Assembly (NCBI GenBank): GCA_003665825.1
Contig: QPFY01000003.1
Coordinates: 868,001 to 932,000 of the forward strand
DNA length: 64,000 bases
DNA from: Microbotryum silenes-acaulis
Taxonomy: Eukaryota > Basidiomycota > Microbotryomycetes > Microbotryales > Microbotryaceae
Direction of reading: 5' to 3'
In this document: positions 1-13,976 of the stretch, piece after piece
How positions within the stretch are numbered: the stretch's first letter is position 1
How the letters are laid out: every line of letters starts with the position of its first letter
Translations under genes and position numbers: made by a program
The notes under the pieces: generated by a model
What the model was told of the DNA's origin: nothing
The model's input: the letters and a program-made list of their open reading frames with translations, nothing else
Databases searched by the model: none

Positions 1-62
1 TTTCTACCTGAGCAAGATATTGCAATCCCACCCCTTTCAAAACACATTCGTCCCGCCTTTCT

Positions 63-2128
<2,066 letters not shown>

Positions 2129-2893
2129 GGTTGTGATGGTGTGCGGTGAGAGAGCACGCTGCAGGTGTCGAGCACGGAAAGCGGAGCGGTGGGTGCCGAG
2201 GCGCGTCGGGTGTAAATTGCGCTCAACTGCGCCAATAGCTCATTACCAAACTGGCTAAACCAACGCGCGTTTGGGCGCTGACGCGAAATGAAAGTGGCCC
2301 GTTCCTAGCCCACTATTAGGTTTGGGTCGCTCTTGTGCTCGTGCTTGTTGCTGCTCATCACTCTTACCACCACTACCGCACACACTCGTTCCTCCCGTAA
2401 GTTGATTCCCATCCCGCCTGACTAGGTCAATCGGAATGGAGTGGCATGACCCTCCCTGAGCCCTCGGCGACGACGGTGCGCTTGCTCCTTTATCCTGGGA
2501 CAGCGCGTCACCGGTCATCTCCCACTTTGGGCACATCGGGGTCATCTTTCCCCTGTCCCCCTGCCCCACCTCATATCTCACACTTCACTCACACTCACAC
2601 TGTCCCACGTTCGCATATTTACCCTTTTTGTTCCTACCTCGTTGATCTCCCTCGTTCGTTGCTCGTCGCTCGTCGCTCGTCGTGATCTCGTGCTCTCGTT
2701 TGTCCATCCACCCAACCCCGTAACACGTTCACGCACCATTCCCGCGCCGTCCTACTTGCCTTGTAGTACGCCCAATCGAGCTCAAGGGCGGCACGCACTT
2801 TTTTCGACTTGGCCTATATCCTACAAGCCTCGTACACAACACACACACACACACGCACACGCATCAAGCTCGCCTGACCCGTCTCCATCATCC
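2129..2893. promoter_or_regulatory. Divergent intergenic/promoter region
   Basis: About 765 bases lie between the divergent starts of the histone chaperone and the KH-domain gene. The right half is pyrimidine-rich on the + strand, as is common upstream of fungal genes. It holds three tandem GCTCGTC-type units near 2660-2680 and a CA-rich microsatellite near 2838-2860, just before the KH gene start. No TATA box was identified with confidence and no further gene is seen. Confidence 0.5.
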
Positions 2894-4624
2894 ATGTCGG
2901 ACCCAGCCGATCTCGCTCGCAAGCGAAGCCGCTCCTCGTCGCAGGACGGCCACGACCCAGCCGAACCCCAAAACGGCACCGCCAATCACAACGGTGGCGC
3001 CTCGACCTCGACCTCCTCCAACAAAAAGGCCAATAACAACACTAATGCACCGACCGAGTTGACCCGTGACGATGATGTCGAGCAAATAGAGGGCAGCGAC
3101 GACGTCAAGCCCATGGTCGTCGATTCCGAGAACCCTTCCTCTACTTCGGCGGAGCCTTCGACTTCGAATCCGGCCAAGCCTGCCGCTGCCACTGCAGAGG
3201 GGGATGCAGAAGCCGTTTCGGCCGCGGTCATTCAGATGAGGGCTCTGATCGTCACCCAGGACGCGTCCATCATCATCGGCAAGGGCGGCAAGAACGTCAA
3301 CGAGATCCGCGACAAATCAGGCAGCAAGATCACCATCACCGAGACCATCCCGGGCAACCCGGAGAGGATCATGGTCATTGCCGGACCGTTGGATGCTGTT
3401 TCCAAGGTGCGTGGACACAATGCATGTTTCCGTTCGTAATGGGGTGCAATGGCTCATCCCTTTGTACCCGGTGAGCAAAGGCATTTGGTTTGATCGTGCG
3501 TCGAATCAACGACGAGCCCTTCGAGACACCCTCCGTACCTGGATCTCGCGCAGTCACAATTCGGTAAGAGATTCATCACTAGGACACTGTGGAGTAGGGT
3601 CACCGGGCTAATGTCGTTCGTGTCCAGTTTCATCATTCCAAACGCGCGAATGGGATCCGTCATCGGTAAGGGCGGCGCAAAGATCAAGGAAATTCAAGAG
3701 GCTTCCGGCGCCAGATTACAAGCGAGTGAGGCCATGCTGCCAGGCAGTACCGAGGTCAGTCAGCAAATCTCTCCGGGCCCAAGAGTCCCATGACCTTCCT
3801 CCGAGTCCTCATCTGACTCGCCGATCTTTTCTCCCTTCTCCAGCGAGTGCTTTCGGTCTCGGGTGTCGCTGACGCGATCCACATCGCCGTCTACTACATT
3901 GGAACGATTCTGCAAGAACACGCGGGCAGCGTGCTCGTTAACACGCCGTACCGACCGAGCGTCGCGCCGCCTCTAGACCCTTACGGAGCGCCGGTACCTC
4001 CCCCGGGCGCGTACGGTAGGGGACCGCCACCGCCGAGAGGGTACCCTGGATTCGGAGGACCAGGGCCGCATGGTCATGGTGGACCGCCCGGCGGTGGGTA
4101 CGGTGGAGGTGCGGCCGGTCCGGGTGCGCAGACGCAGCAGATCTTTATCCCGAATGAGCTGGTCGGTGAGTCCCTGTTCCCCGGCGGCGTATCGACGCAA
4201 CTACGAAGGGTCGCTGATGATGAGTATTCGATGTCGGTGGTGGGCTTGCAGGCTCGATCATTGGGAAAGGAGGGGCCAAGATCAACGAGGTGCGACAGGC
4301 GTCGCAGTGCCAGATCAAGATTGACGAACCGGGAGGAGCGGTCGCCGCGGGTGGATCCCCAGCAGAGAGGGTCAGTTTTTCAGGAGACAAGTCATAGCCT
4401 TGGATTGGGCTGATCATTTGATGGACTTGTGTGTGCATCGTTCCCACAGCTGGTGACGATCACGGGTCAGCCGGCAGGGATCCAAGTCGCGGTGCGCTTG
4501 CTGTACGCTCGACTGGAGCAAGAAAAGGAGAAGCGTGAGTTCAGTCCAGCTCGTTCCGCGATCAACCTGAAAATATACTGATCTCGACCATGTGTCTGCA
4601 TCCGGTATAGAACTCGGCGCCTGA
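2894..4624 (+). CDS. Triple KH-domain RNA-binding protein (PCBP/Hek2/Rnc1-like)
   Basis: This encodes a poly(C)-binding-type RNA-binding protein with three KH domains. The exons read 2894-3407, 3481-3563, 3628-3754, 3844-4165, 4252-4370, 4450-4534 and 4611-4624, all in frame. A low-complexity Ser/Thr/Asn-rich N-terminus precedes KH1 (IIIGKGGKNVNEI). KH2 follows (GSVIGKGGAKIKEI), then a Pro/Gly/Tyr-rich linker (PPPPRGYPGFGGPG) and KH3 (GSIIGKGGAKINEV), ending EKEKQLGA. All three GxxG loops (GKGG) are intact. Relatives are human PCBP1-4, budding-yeast Hek2/Pbp2 and fission-yeast Rnc1, which control stability and localisation of particular mRNAs. The small second exon (AFGLIVRRINDEPFETPS) is easily missed by gene finders because it is only 83 nt. 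The exact orthologue cannot be named from the sequence alone. Confidence 0.9.
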
Positions 4625-5185
4625 ACACGGGCCAACGCATCCATGGAGAGGTTTGACAACCCAACACCAATCGATTGGGGGACTCTTGCTGTCTAGGTTC
4701 AGAGTTTTTGTGTAACATAGCTTTCTCGTCACCTTTTTTCTTGAAAAAGACATTCTTCTACTCGACAAGTTGTCGCGTTCTCTGCGGGCCCGTCTGAAGA
4801 GATTAGGCACACCGAGCTCAGATCGAGGCGGCCAGATCGATCGACGGTCGGAGGTCGAAAGCCTAATGCCTCGCCGCTCAGACCGCGCGCCCGTCCGCGC
4901 CGGCCCGCGCGCGATTGTCCTTCGCAGCCGGCCGGGAATTGCCCAACCAGCAAGCAGCGCCCAAGTGCTGTCTCTGTGATCGACCGTTCCTACTCGTTCC
5001 GGACTGCACCCTCCTTCTTTGCGTGATCCAATCAACCTCAACCTTGGTGCATTCTTGACTCAGTTGGGTCGATCATCTCCTCGAGGGAGGCACTTGAACA
5101 GCTGTCGTGACGAACGGAATCGAAACGCTCGGTCGGTCGTCGCTCCGAACCCCGGGTCGATCGCAGTACTTGTCCTTCAACCAGA
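4625..5185. other. Intergenic, no gene seen
   Basis: This stretch holds the 3' UTR of the KH gene and the promoter/5' UTR of the SNF2 gene. A very GC-rich patch of alternating CG/GC lies near 4880-4930. No open frame with recognisable content was found. Confidence 0.45.
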
Positions 5186-8100
5186 ATGGCACCAATCTCC
5201 CCGAATGGCCATGGCACTGGCAACGGTGTAAAGCGCCCTTTCGAAGCGGTCTCCCCCTCCGATTCGTCGATCGTCGGCAGCACCATCAGCGCCGGGCCTT
5301 CGGCTTCAGCCTCCGTCTCCAGTCCGTCCAACACCCCGTCCTCTCTATCCCTCACAGCCGACACCTCGGCCGTACCGACGCCTTTACCTCTTGAATCTGG
5401 CCGGGTGGGGAGGGATTCGTTGGCGGAACAGCACCAGAAGATTGTCAAAAAGTTGAAGTTGAAGTTTGGGGCGACCAAGCAGCAACAGGCGTCCGAGCAC
5501 GAGCAGGCGACGAATGAGGATCGCGCCGAGTTGGAGAGGAGGAGCGATCAGTTCCTGTGAGCCGGCACGGAGGAGTCAGATCTGGGGGAACCTCAGGGTA
5601 ACGCATTTCGCTGAGCCAACTTACCTGATTACACAGTCGAGCCCACGCCTCGGTCTACCAAGCCCTTTTGCCCGAGAAGAACCATGTCACCGCCCTGCTC
5701 GAACAATCCCCGCCGGGCACCGTCCACCGCGAGGCCGTCCCCTATCGCCAATTGAGCCAACCCGAGACCATCAAGGGCGGCACCATGAAGGCGTACCAAT
5801 TGACCGGGCTCAGCTTCCTCGCGTACATGTTTGAGAATGGCCAGAATTGTATTCTTGCCGACGAGTGAGTTGATGTTGGAGGATTTCCGCATCTTATTGG
5901 GAGTAGCTGACCATGGGGACGTCTTGCTCGGAACAGGATGGGTTTGGGTAAAACGTTGCAAACGCTTTCGTTGTTGGCGTACCTCCACGAAACACATGGT
6001 GTCAAGGGTCCGCATTTGCTCGTCTGCCCCTTGTCCGTGCTCGGTGCTTGGATGACGGTCGGTTCTTCCACTGAGTACAGTCACGTGCTGCGGCGATACT
6101 AATGCCACGGTCGCATGTCCAAACCCCCATAGGAGATTGCGCGGTGGCTTCCGACCTTTGTGAGCGCTCATAGTTTCTAATATCAAGATTATGAGTCTCT
6201 TCAGACTGACATTCCCGAATTAATACCCCATCAGAAATCGCTCCGCTTCCACGGCCCCATGTCGGAACGAGGTCGCCTCAAGCACGACGCCACGACGCTT
6301 CAACCCGACCTGATCGTTACGACCTACGAAGCCTACACCGCCGAAGCCGGCTGGTTCAAGCACCGTCGTTGGGGCGTCTGCGTCCTCGACGAAGGGCACA
6401 AGATCAAGAACCACGAATCCAACGCCGCGCAAGCCTTGTTCGGTATCGGCGCGCAGATGCGCCTCATCCTTTCCGGAACGCCGTTGCAGAACAACTTGAT
6501 CGAGTTGTGGTCGCTGTTGCACTTTTTGGCGCCGCAGGTGTTCACGTCGATGACGCTCAAACCGTTCAAGGAGGCGTTCAATCTGACCCAGGGCTTGTAC
6601 GACCAGTCGTTCCTCAAGAAATCGCAAAAGCTGTTGGAACTCATCATGCTGCGACGGACCAAGGAGGGGGTGAGGGATGAATTGAGCGTGCCGAGGAGGG
6701 AGGAGATGACGCTTTATGTACCGCTTTCGCCTGCGCAGAGGTTTTGGTACACGAGGTTGTTGACCAGGGCCGATACGATCACGTTGAATGAGATCTTTGC
6801 GACTGATCTGAGGGAAGGGCAAGCGATTCGACGAGGACGAGGATGGGCCAAAAGGCCTTCTGCGGCAGCGTCGATTGCGGAAGAGGAGCCTGAGGTCAAG
6901 GCTTCCGGTCAGGAGGTTGCGGGGAAGGATGAGGGGGATGCGGGTGTGAGGGATAATATTGAGAGGGCCATGGCCGCTTCCAAGGCGGGGGAAGGGAATG
7001 CTTGGATGAAGATGATGAACTTGTAAGTCCGCAAGAGCGGGGCATCGATGCTCCTTCCTGTTGCTGACCTTGGCGGACCCTCCTCCAGGCTCATGCAACT
7101 GCGCAAGTGCTGCAACCACCCTTACCTCCTGCCCAACGCCGAAGCCGAGCCGTTCGAAGTCGCCGAACACCTCGTCGCCGCTTCGAGTAAACTTGTCCTC
7201 CTCGACAAGTTGCTCGCCGATATCTTGCCCAAGGGGGAGAAGGTGCTCATCTTTAGTGGCTTTACGCGCATGCTCGATATCTTGGAGGACTTTATGCACT
7301 TGCGTGGCTTCAAGTGTGAGTTTCGCTTTCGCACCGAATACATGGCAAAGGTAACGTGGCTGATGATGTGCTGCGTTTTTTTTCCCGTGTAGACGCTCGA
7401 TTGGATGGAAGCACTTCGCGCCCCCGCCGAGCACTCGACATCAAACTGTTCCAACAGCAAAACTCGCCTTACCAAGTCTACCTCGTCTCGACGCGCGCCG
7501 GAGGCCTCGGCATCAACCTGACCGCCGCGACGACGGTCGTCCTCGTCGACCAGGACTGGAACCCGCAAGTCGACATCCAAGCCATCTCTCGAGCGCACCG
7601 GATTGGACAGACCAAGACCGTTCAAGTGTATCGATTGGTGTGCCAGGATTCGGTGGAGGAACAGGCGTTGACGAGGTTGAGGAAGAAGTTGTACCTCTCT
7701 GCCAAGGTGATGGGATCGATGAGGAACGCTGCCGATCGGGCGGCGGATGAGGAATTGGATGGGCCGATCAATGAGGTGGAGAAGACGGAGGATGATGCAC
7801 CTAGGATGACGAGGGGGGAGTTGGCGCAGATTTTGAGAGGCGGGGCAGGGGCGTTGGCGAGGTGGGGTTCGGTGGAAGGCACGGATGCGTTCACCGAGTT
7901 CAAGTCTCTTTCGTTCGCGGAGTTGAGGGCACGTGGGAAGGCGCGTGATGAGAAGAAGGAGGTTGGGATCAAGGTCGAGATTGGGGAGACAATCACGCCT
8001 GAGCAGAAAGCGCAATTGGAGAAGGAGGAGGAAGAGGCCGAGCGCCTCTTGTTACAGGGGAAGGAAGCGGTGCAGGCGCGCAAGTTTGAAGGGTCCATGT

Positions 8101-8887
8101 ACAAGGCCACCAACGCCGAGATCCGCAGAGAGTGGCAAGAGACGATGGCGAGGTCGAGGGACAGTCGGACGGTCGAGATTGATGGGCAGATGGTGCTCAA
8201 GGAGACCATCGCGAATGGGCAATGGGAGGCCGTCAAGACCATCACCAGCGACCCCAAGGCCCTCAAGAAGTTGCAGAACACTAAGCGCCAGCGCAAGAAG
8301 TTTGATCACGAGGATGTGAGTCACATATTGACGTAGTTGGTGAAGAGAAGGATGGTACTGATTCCTCATGAGTTCGCGTTCGGCAGTTCTGCATGGTGTG
8401 CAAGGACGGAGGAGAGGTTTACCAATGCGCATCCTGCCCTCGTTCTTGCCACGGACCCTGCACCGAAGTGAGTGCCTTAAAGTGACCTGTTGACACAAGC
8501 TATCGGTACTGATCCATCTCTTCCCTGTTTGGCCTCTACCAGTACTCGGAAGCCGATCTCCACGCGATGATGAGCTGGTTCTGCCCCCAACACAACTGCA
8601 CCGTCTGCCACCGTTCGACGCAAGAAGCCGGCGGGCTCCTCTTCCGTTGCCAACTGTGCCCCGTTTCGCTCTGCGAGGACTGTCTACCCCCCGACGAGAT
8701 CGATGCTGTTGGCGACGTCTTGCCCGAATTTGCCCTTTTGGGATGCGGGAAGAGGTCGCAGGCGTTCTTCATTCGCTGTGCGGAATGCGTCGAGTACCTC
8801 CAGACGGAGCCGCAGGCGAAGGCGAACTTTGAGAGGGAACAGGCCGAGGTGTTGGAGAAGTGCAAGGCCGCGGGGATCGAGCTGTGA
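5186..8887 (+). CDS. SNF2-family chromatin remodeller with C-terminal PHD-type zinc fingers
   Basis: The spliced protein is about 1,035 residues in nine exons. After a disordered Ser/Pro-rich N-terminus comes the SNF2 ATPase. Motif I is ADEMGLGKT (about residues 197-205, split by an intron), motif II is DEGH (about 301-304), motif III LSGTPLQNN, motif V STRAGGLGINL and motif VI ISRAHRIGQTK. The helicase C lobe begins with LIFSGFTRMLDILEDF. The last three exons add a Cys-rich module: FCMVCKDGGEVYQCASCPRSCHG (PHD core), then WFCPQHNCTVC and CQLCPVSLCEDC, which resembles the NSD-type PHD/C5HCH arrangement. I see no HAND, SANT or SLIDE region and no chromodomain. The protein is therefore ISWI/LSH-like in its ATPase but not in its tail. 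It should slide or remodel nucleosomes and read histone tails; the subfamily is unresolved. Confidence 0.88.
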
Positions 8888-9201
8888 TTTGCTCACTTTG
8901 GTTTTCATCGTTATGGTGGTATTGCTTGCTCGTATTGCACCCCTTGGACCCTTGCTGTGGGATGCGCCCTGCCCCTAATTTTTGGGCGTAGTCGTCCCTG
9001 CAGTGGCTTCTTCTTTTCTCACTCTAGATTTTCTCGCACTCGTCCTCCATGTTATATCACAACAGTCCCACGTTCTCGCTCTGCATCATCGTTGGTTTTA
9101 CCAAACGCTTTTGAGGAAAGAGTGAAACACAGTTGCAAAAAGAAAAGCGAACGAAAGCTGTGGAAATGCGAAACAAAGCAAAAGTGACCTTCGTAAGCCT
9201 A
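8888..9201. other. Convergent 3' flanks
   Basis: This is the space between the stop codons of the SNF2 gene (+) and the karyopherin gene (-), and must hold both 3' UTRs and terminators. No gene is seen. An A-rich tract occurs near 9120-9180. Confidence 0.5.
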
Positions 9202-12200
9202 TCAGACCCCTAACTTATCCCTCACGTTCTGTGGAATCGATTCAGCTTGCACCCTCGCTTCACTACCCTGTGGAAGCTTGGCGACGAAGTTCTTCAATTC
9301 GGTGCAGAGAGATTCCTCGAGGGTTGGGGGTAGGGTCTCTTGTTGGAGGGTTTGGACGAGGACTTTGAGGATGTGCGTTGCGACGGTGGGGGAGGTAGTG
9401 GAGGGGTGGTTGCTGATCCGGATAGGGAAGGGAAAGGAGTCAGTACAATGACGGCCAAAGATGGGAAGGGAGGCTGAAACTTACGTATGTAACAAGTCAA
9501 TCAAGAGCGGGTAGACGTGCTCGAACTCATCTTCGTCGACGAGGATCGGGAGAGTGAGCACCCATCGTTCAAGGATGGGTTCGATCGTCGCGGGTGGGGA
9601 ACGGCGTATGATCTTGCTCACTGTGGTACGCACGCGGGTCCAGAATCAGCAAACGGTTCACCAGTATTCTTGCGCACCGACGTGTACTCACAAGCGCTAA
9701 CGGCGTTGTCCCGAGCGGCGAGAACGTCCGGATCTTGTTCGAGGTCCGATGGGTCGATCGCGGCGATCGCGGTGAACAAGGAGTCGACGAGGTTGATGGC
9801 CCAGGGTTGGAGGGACGAGGGGGCACGTTCAACGGCGATGTTGACGGCGTAGGCGGAGACGCGGCGGATGGTTGGGTCTAGGATATCGCACGGAGGAGAT
9901 TGAGTGAGCGTGGAAGTTTAGATGGTGAATGAGGAGTAAAAACTTACTCTCATCATGCAATCGCGCAGCAAGAGCGTTCAAATACGGTTGAACAGTCTCC
10001 ACGGCCCGCTCCCCCAATTGATCCAACATGTCGCACACCAATCTTAACCCAAACTGCGCCGCATTCAACCTCTGTCCTGAAGGCGTCGCAATGACCTTCA
10101 AAGCCGGTTCGAAAACCGCCAAAGGGAATGTCGTACTCGTCGTCGAAGTGCCGACGTCCAAAGACTGAACGTCATGTTGCTTGATCAATTCCTTGACGAC
10201 GACGTTGATCCCGTAATACACCTGTTTCTCTCCTTCCTCGATCTCTAGCACTTCTTCATCGAGGTATTCCGCATCTTCCTCCTGCTCCCTTCCTCGTTCG
10301 TACTGTCGTTCTTGTTCCCTTCGAGCCAAATCGACGAATTGCCCCTCCATAGCGCGAATGCACAAGTTCCTCGAATCGATCCTCAACGTTCCACGAGGGA
10401 AACTCGTATACACCGTCGCGATCGACGACAAAGCGGTCGCGAGGAATTCGGCGTCCGTATCGCTGCACAGATGAGGTGCCAACGCGTCCGAACAATTTGA
10501 ACAGATGAAGGTCCTTTCCTCCGCGTTCAAAGGGTGTAAAGCCAACGACTGTACGGTGACAGCGATCAAAGCTGCAGCCGCTTCCCTGATCCCGATATGC
10601 CAAACAAAATTGAGCAAAGGCAAGGTCGTTTGCACGACTTGTTGAAGTTCGGGTAAAGGTAAGGTCGCGCCTAATGTGCTGACGAGCGAAATGAGGTTTT
10701 GCACGGCTTCGAGTTTATCGTCCACTGCGGAGGTGCGGATCGAGACCGTTTTGCCATCGACGAGAACGGATTCCCAATCGTCTTCGCCTTCTTCGTTGTA
10801 TTCGGATGGATGAGGTTCGCCTACTTCTCCGATCGTGACTTGGGCATCTCGAGTTGCCCGCTTCAACAGTTGGGGAAAGGTCTCGTTGATGTAAGGCGCG
10901 AAAGCCTCGGCCCCGACCGTAGCGGCGAGATGGCAGAACGCCGTAAGGAGATAAGGTCGGGTGACTTGATCGTCTTCGGGGAGTGACTTGGAAATGTTTT
11001 GCATCGCTTTGATCAGACGGGGTGCGTCGGGTTCAAAGACGGAAGGGTCTACGGCTGCGGCGATGTTGGATGCGCAGTCGAGGGCTTGGGCTCGTAAAGT
11101 CTCGATCTCGGGGGAGGCTTCGGTCTCGAGGAGGCGTAGGAGGTGGGGCATCATTTCCGTGTAGTACTTGGTTGTGAAGTATGCAATCAATATTAGTGCG
11201 ACTGTCTTGATTATCACCTCCGACAAGTGACTTACGGGAGCAAACTCCTCCTCCATGTAAGCCGCCACGACCGTCAACGCCTCCAGCGCGTTGCCTTGAA
11301 CGAACGTCGATCCCGTTTGAAGCAAATGCAACAGACCACGCATGATGTCGGGCAAGAAAGGTTTCAGGGGCTCGACAACCTCTGTAGCTCGGAAAAAGTT
11401 GACGCAAGCCGCGGCGGCGAAGGCTTGTAATCTGCTTTCGGGGAGTACGATCGTCAGCGCAGAACGCTCTCGCGTTGTGGGGGCTCTACGAAAGCACGCA
11501 CCGCGGTTCTTGACCGAGCATATTGCTGACAAATACACGCAATACCTGTTGCCCAAATTCAGCTTGAACTTGATCTTCGAGATCGGTGCACAGTTGTCCG
11601 AGCGCGTAAATGGTTGCGTAGTGAACTCGAGGATGGTCATCACCTGCCAACGCCATGATCGCGCTAATGGATGACACTCATCATTAGTCCTTTTGCAGTG
11701 CAGTGTTTGGAAAGTCTGCTCGGTGAAACTTACTTGATGATCTGCTTCAAATTACCTTGCATCTGCACCCTACACCCTTCCGCGATCGCCGCAATCGCAC
11801 TCAAACCGGCACTCTTGACTTGCCACGTCTTGTCCTTCCCGAGCAACTTCTCCACGTTCCCTTGAACAGCACCGAAGACGTCCTTCCCCAAGCGTTGGGC
11901 GAATCGATCGAGACTTTGTTCGGCGATCGTCGCGATCGTATCATCCTCTTCGATGTCTTTGATCACTTCCTTTCCAAGCCACTCGGGATCGTCCTCACGC
12001 TCCTTCATCAAGTCGAGACAAATCTCCACGATCGTGGAAGTGAAATTACGTGCGGTTCGAATCAAAGTCGGTGCGGTTTCGGCGAGAGAAACGAGGAGTT
12101 CGAGAGCCGAGGCACGGAGATTCTCGTCATAGGTTTCGGGGGATTGGATGATGGAGGTGCAAAAGTGGGTTAAAGCGGTGACGTGGGGTTTGAATACGCG

Positions 12201-13182
12201 CGAGGCGAGACGAGGGATTGAGGCGAGATCGATCATTTCGAGTAAAGCGGTCGTGAGGGGTCGGTCGTCACTTGCTGCTGAGGCGGTCAATGCCGGTAGG
12301 ATCTGGAACGAGAACATTCAGGTCAGGAGCGGGTTCGTGTGGGTGCGCATGGCCAAGACTGACCTCGAGCATCCCTGTAATCAGCTCGGCATAGCTCTGC
12401 AACTTGCTCGGCGGTTCGAGTACTTGCAACAACTTGCTCGCCGCCTGCAACGCCGCCAGCCGAGTATGGATCGCCGGATCCTGCAACCCTCGGAGTAGAC
12501 CCTGGCTTGCGGTGGTGGAGGGCTCTTGTTCGAGTAGGTCGATGCATTCGGCGTAGAGACGGAAGCAGGATTCTCGTAATGAAGGGGAGGGGGAGGAGAA
12601 GAGTTGTGAGAGTACCGAGGCGAACTGGGGCCAGGGTCCTGAACGTGAAAGTGTGAAAATGAGATGAAATTAATGACCGACTGATGATGTGTAAGAGATC
12701 TCACTTGCTGACCGACCTGGCTGATTGAGTTTATAAATCTCGGCGATCGTATCACACAGAGCCTTGCGCTCGGCATCAGGTCTCATATCGCTCTTGCCCA
12801 GAACACCAAGAAGCCTATTCTCGATGAGATCCTTGGTGTTGAGAGGGAGGGTGGACCATCTCGGACCCAAGAGGGCTGGATGGGTCGGGGTTTGATCATG
12901 ATCGTGGTCGTCGCGCTGTCGACTTGCTTCGAGGTCGAGCACGGTTGGGCTCTGTAGCGCTGTCCTACGGAGGATGATGAGCGCTTGTATGCGACGTGGT
13001 GAGGTACCTTGGAGAGAGGTGGCAATGTGCACCAGGGCAATGAGCGTTTGCGCGGTGTTGGAGGGGCACAACAGCTCAGAGTGGAGGTGCGCTTCGGCCG
13101 TCGTTCGCAACGAGCTCGTCGGGGAGGACAGCCGGTCCAAGGTCTCGGTGAGGTCCGCGATCAGCGCTGGACTGGGTTCCAT
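9202..13182 (-). CDS. PSE1: Importin-beta family karyopherin, Kap121/Pse1/IPO5-like
   Basis: This is a large HEAT-repeat nuclear import receptor of about 1,050-1,100 residues, interrupted by several short introns. It starts MEPSPALIADLTETLDRL and ends RVQAESIPQNVRDKLGV. Diagnostic blocks in order are FKPHVTALTHFCTSII, EWLGKEVIKDIEEDDTIATIAEQSLDRFAQRLGKDVFG, DDHPRVHYATIYALGQLCTDL, MRGLLHLLQTGSTFVQGNALEAL, YYTEMMPHLLRLLETE and DDWESVLVDGKTVSIRTSAVDDKLEAVQNL. The last block, an acidic linker followed by W-x(5)-DGK-x-VSI-x-TSAVDDK, is characteristic of Kap121/importin-5 rather than Kap123. Such receptors bind RanGTP with their N-terminal HEATs and import ribosomal proteins, histones and transcription factors. 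Boundaries of the smaller middle exons are less sure than the two ends. Confidence 0.9.
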
Positions 13183-13976
13183 CCTGTCTGCGCCTTGATA
13201 TTTACGAGGTGATTGCGTGGCGTGAGTGGGGACGTGCTGGATCTGGCCTCTGACGAGGTCTCGAACGTGGCGGTCGTCGTGCGAAGGACGATCCTCTGAG
13301 CCTGAACACCGGGCTTCGACGCGTCACTACTGCCACCAGTTTGCTGAGCGTGCAGTGGTTCCAAAGAATATCAGGATTATCGCTGTTAAAGAAGAAAACA
13401 AAAGGAACAGATTGATAGCACTAGTCCAAATATAAATGAAACTTTCTTCCAATCGAAACAAACCTGGCTCACACTTGTACCATGGTCGACCTTTTCAGGT
13501 CAAGATTTTGCTTCAACTTTTCGCGACGCGGTCCAAGAGTGGCTGCTCTGCCTTCCCACTGCTCTCTATTTACACGGCAACTCACACCCCGAGTCACTTC
13601 AGTGAACATCCGTCTCTCCGGCATTTGTTTTTTCTCTTGCCTGCGACATCACACGCCATCCGATACAAAGTCCGACCCTCTGCGTCGCGAGTCGACTACG
13701 CGAGTCACGTGCCTCAAGCCCGCGTCAACACGGTGAGTACGGGCATCTCACCCCCCTGTCGCATGGTACCGCATACAACAAATCCAGAGTCTTCCGTGAA
13801 CACACTTGGGATCCACAGTTTGACCATCCCCGGTAGAAACGCACCACTTGGAACGCGTCAAGGCTCCTAGAAGCCGGCATTAGATCATCACCTAACCTTG
13901 GGTCCAGTTCGACGCGTGTGCAGGCACAGCGTTCCCCTCCGTTCACACTTGACTCGGGGTCCACCCTTCACCAACC
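13183..13976. promoter_or_regulatory. Divergent intergenic/promoter region
   Basis: Nearly 800 bases separate the divergent starts of the karyopherin gene and the coiled-coil gene. A short AT-rich patch lies near 13375-13440. Only short, unrecognisable open frames occur, so I assign no gene. Confidence 0.45.

Noticed and set aside
6220..7434. 404-residue open frame on the - strand
   Set aside because: It lies wholly antisense to the SNF2 ATPase exons and runs through a real intron. Its Arg/Leu/His-rich composition is the mirror of GC-rich coding sequence, and no domain is recognisable.
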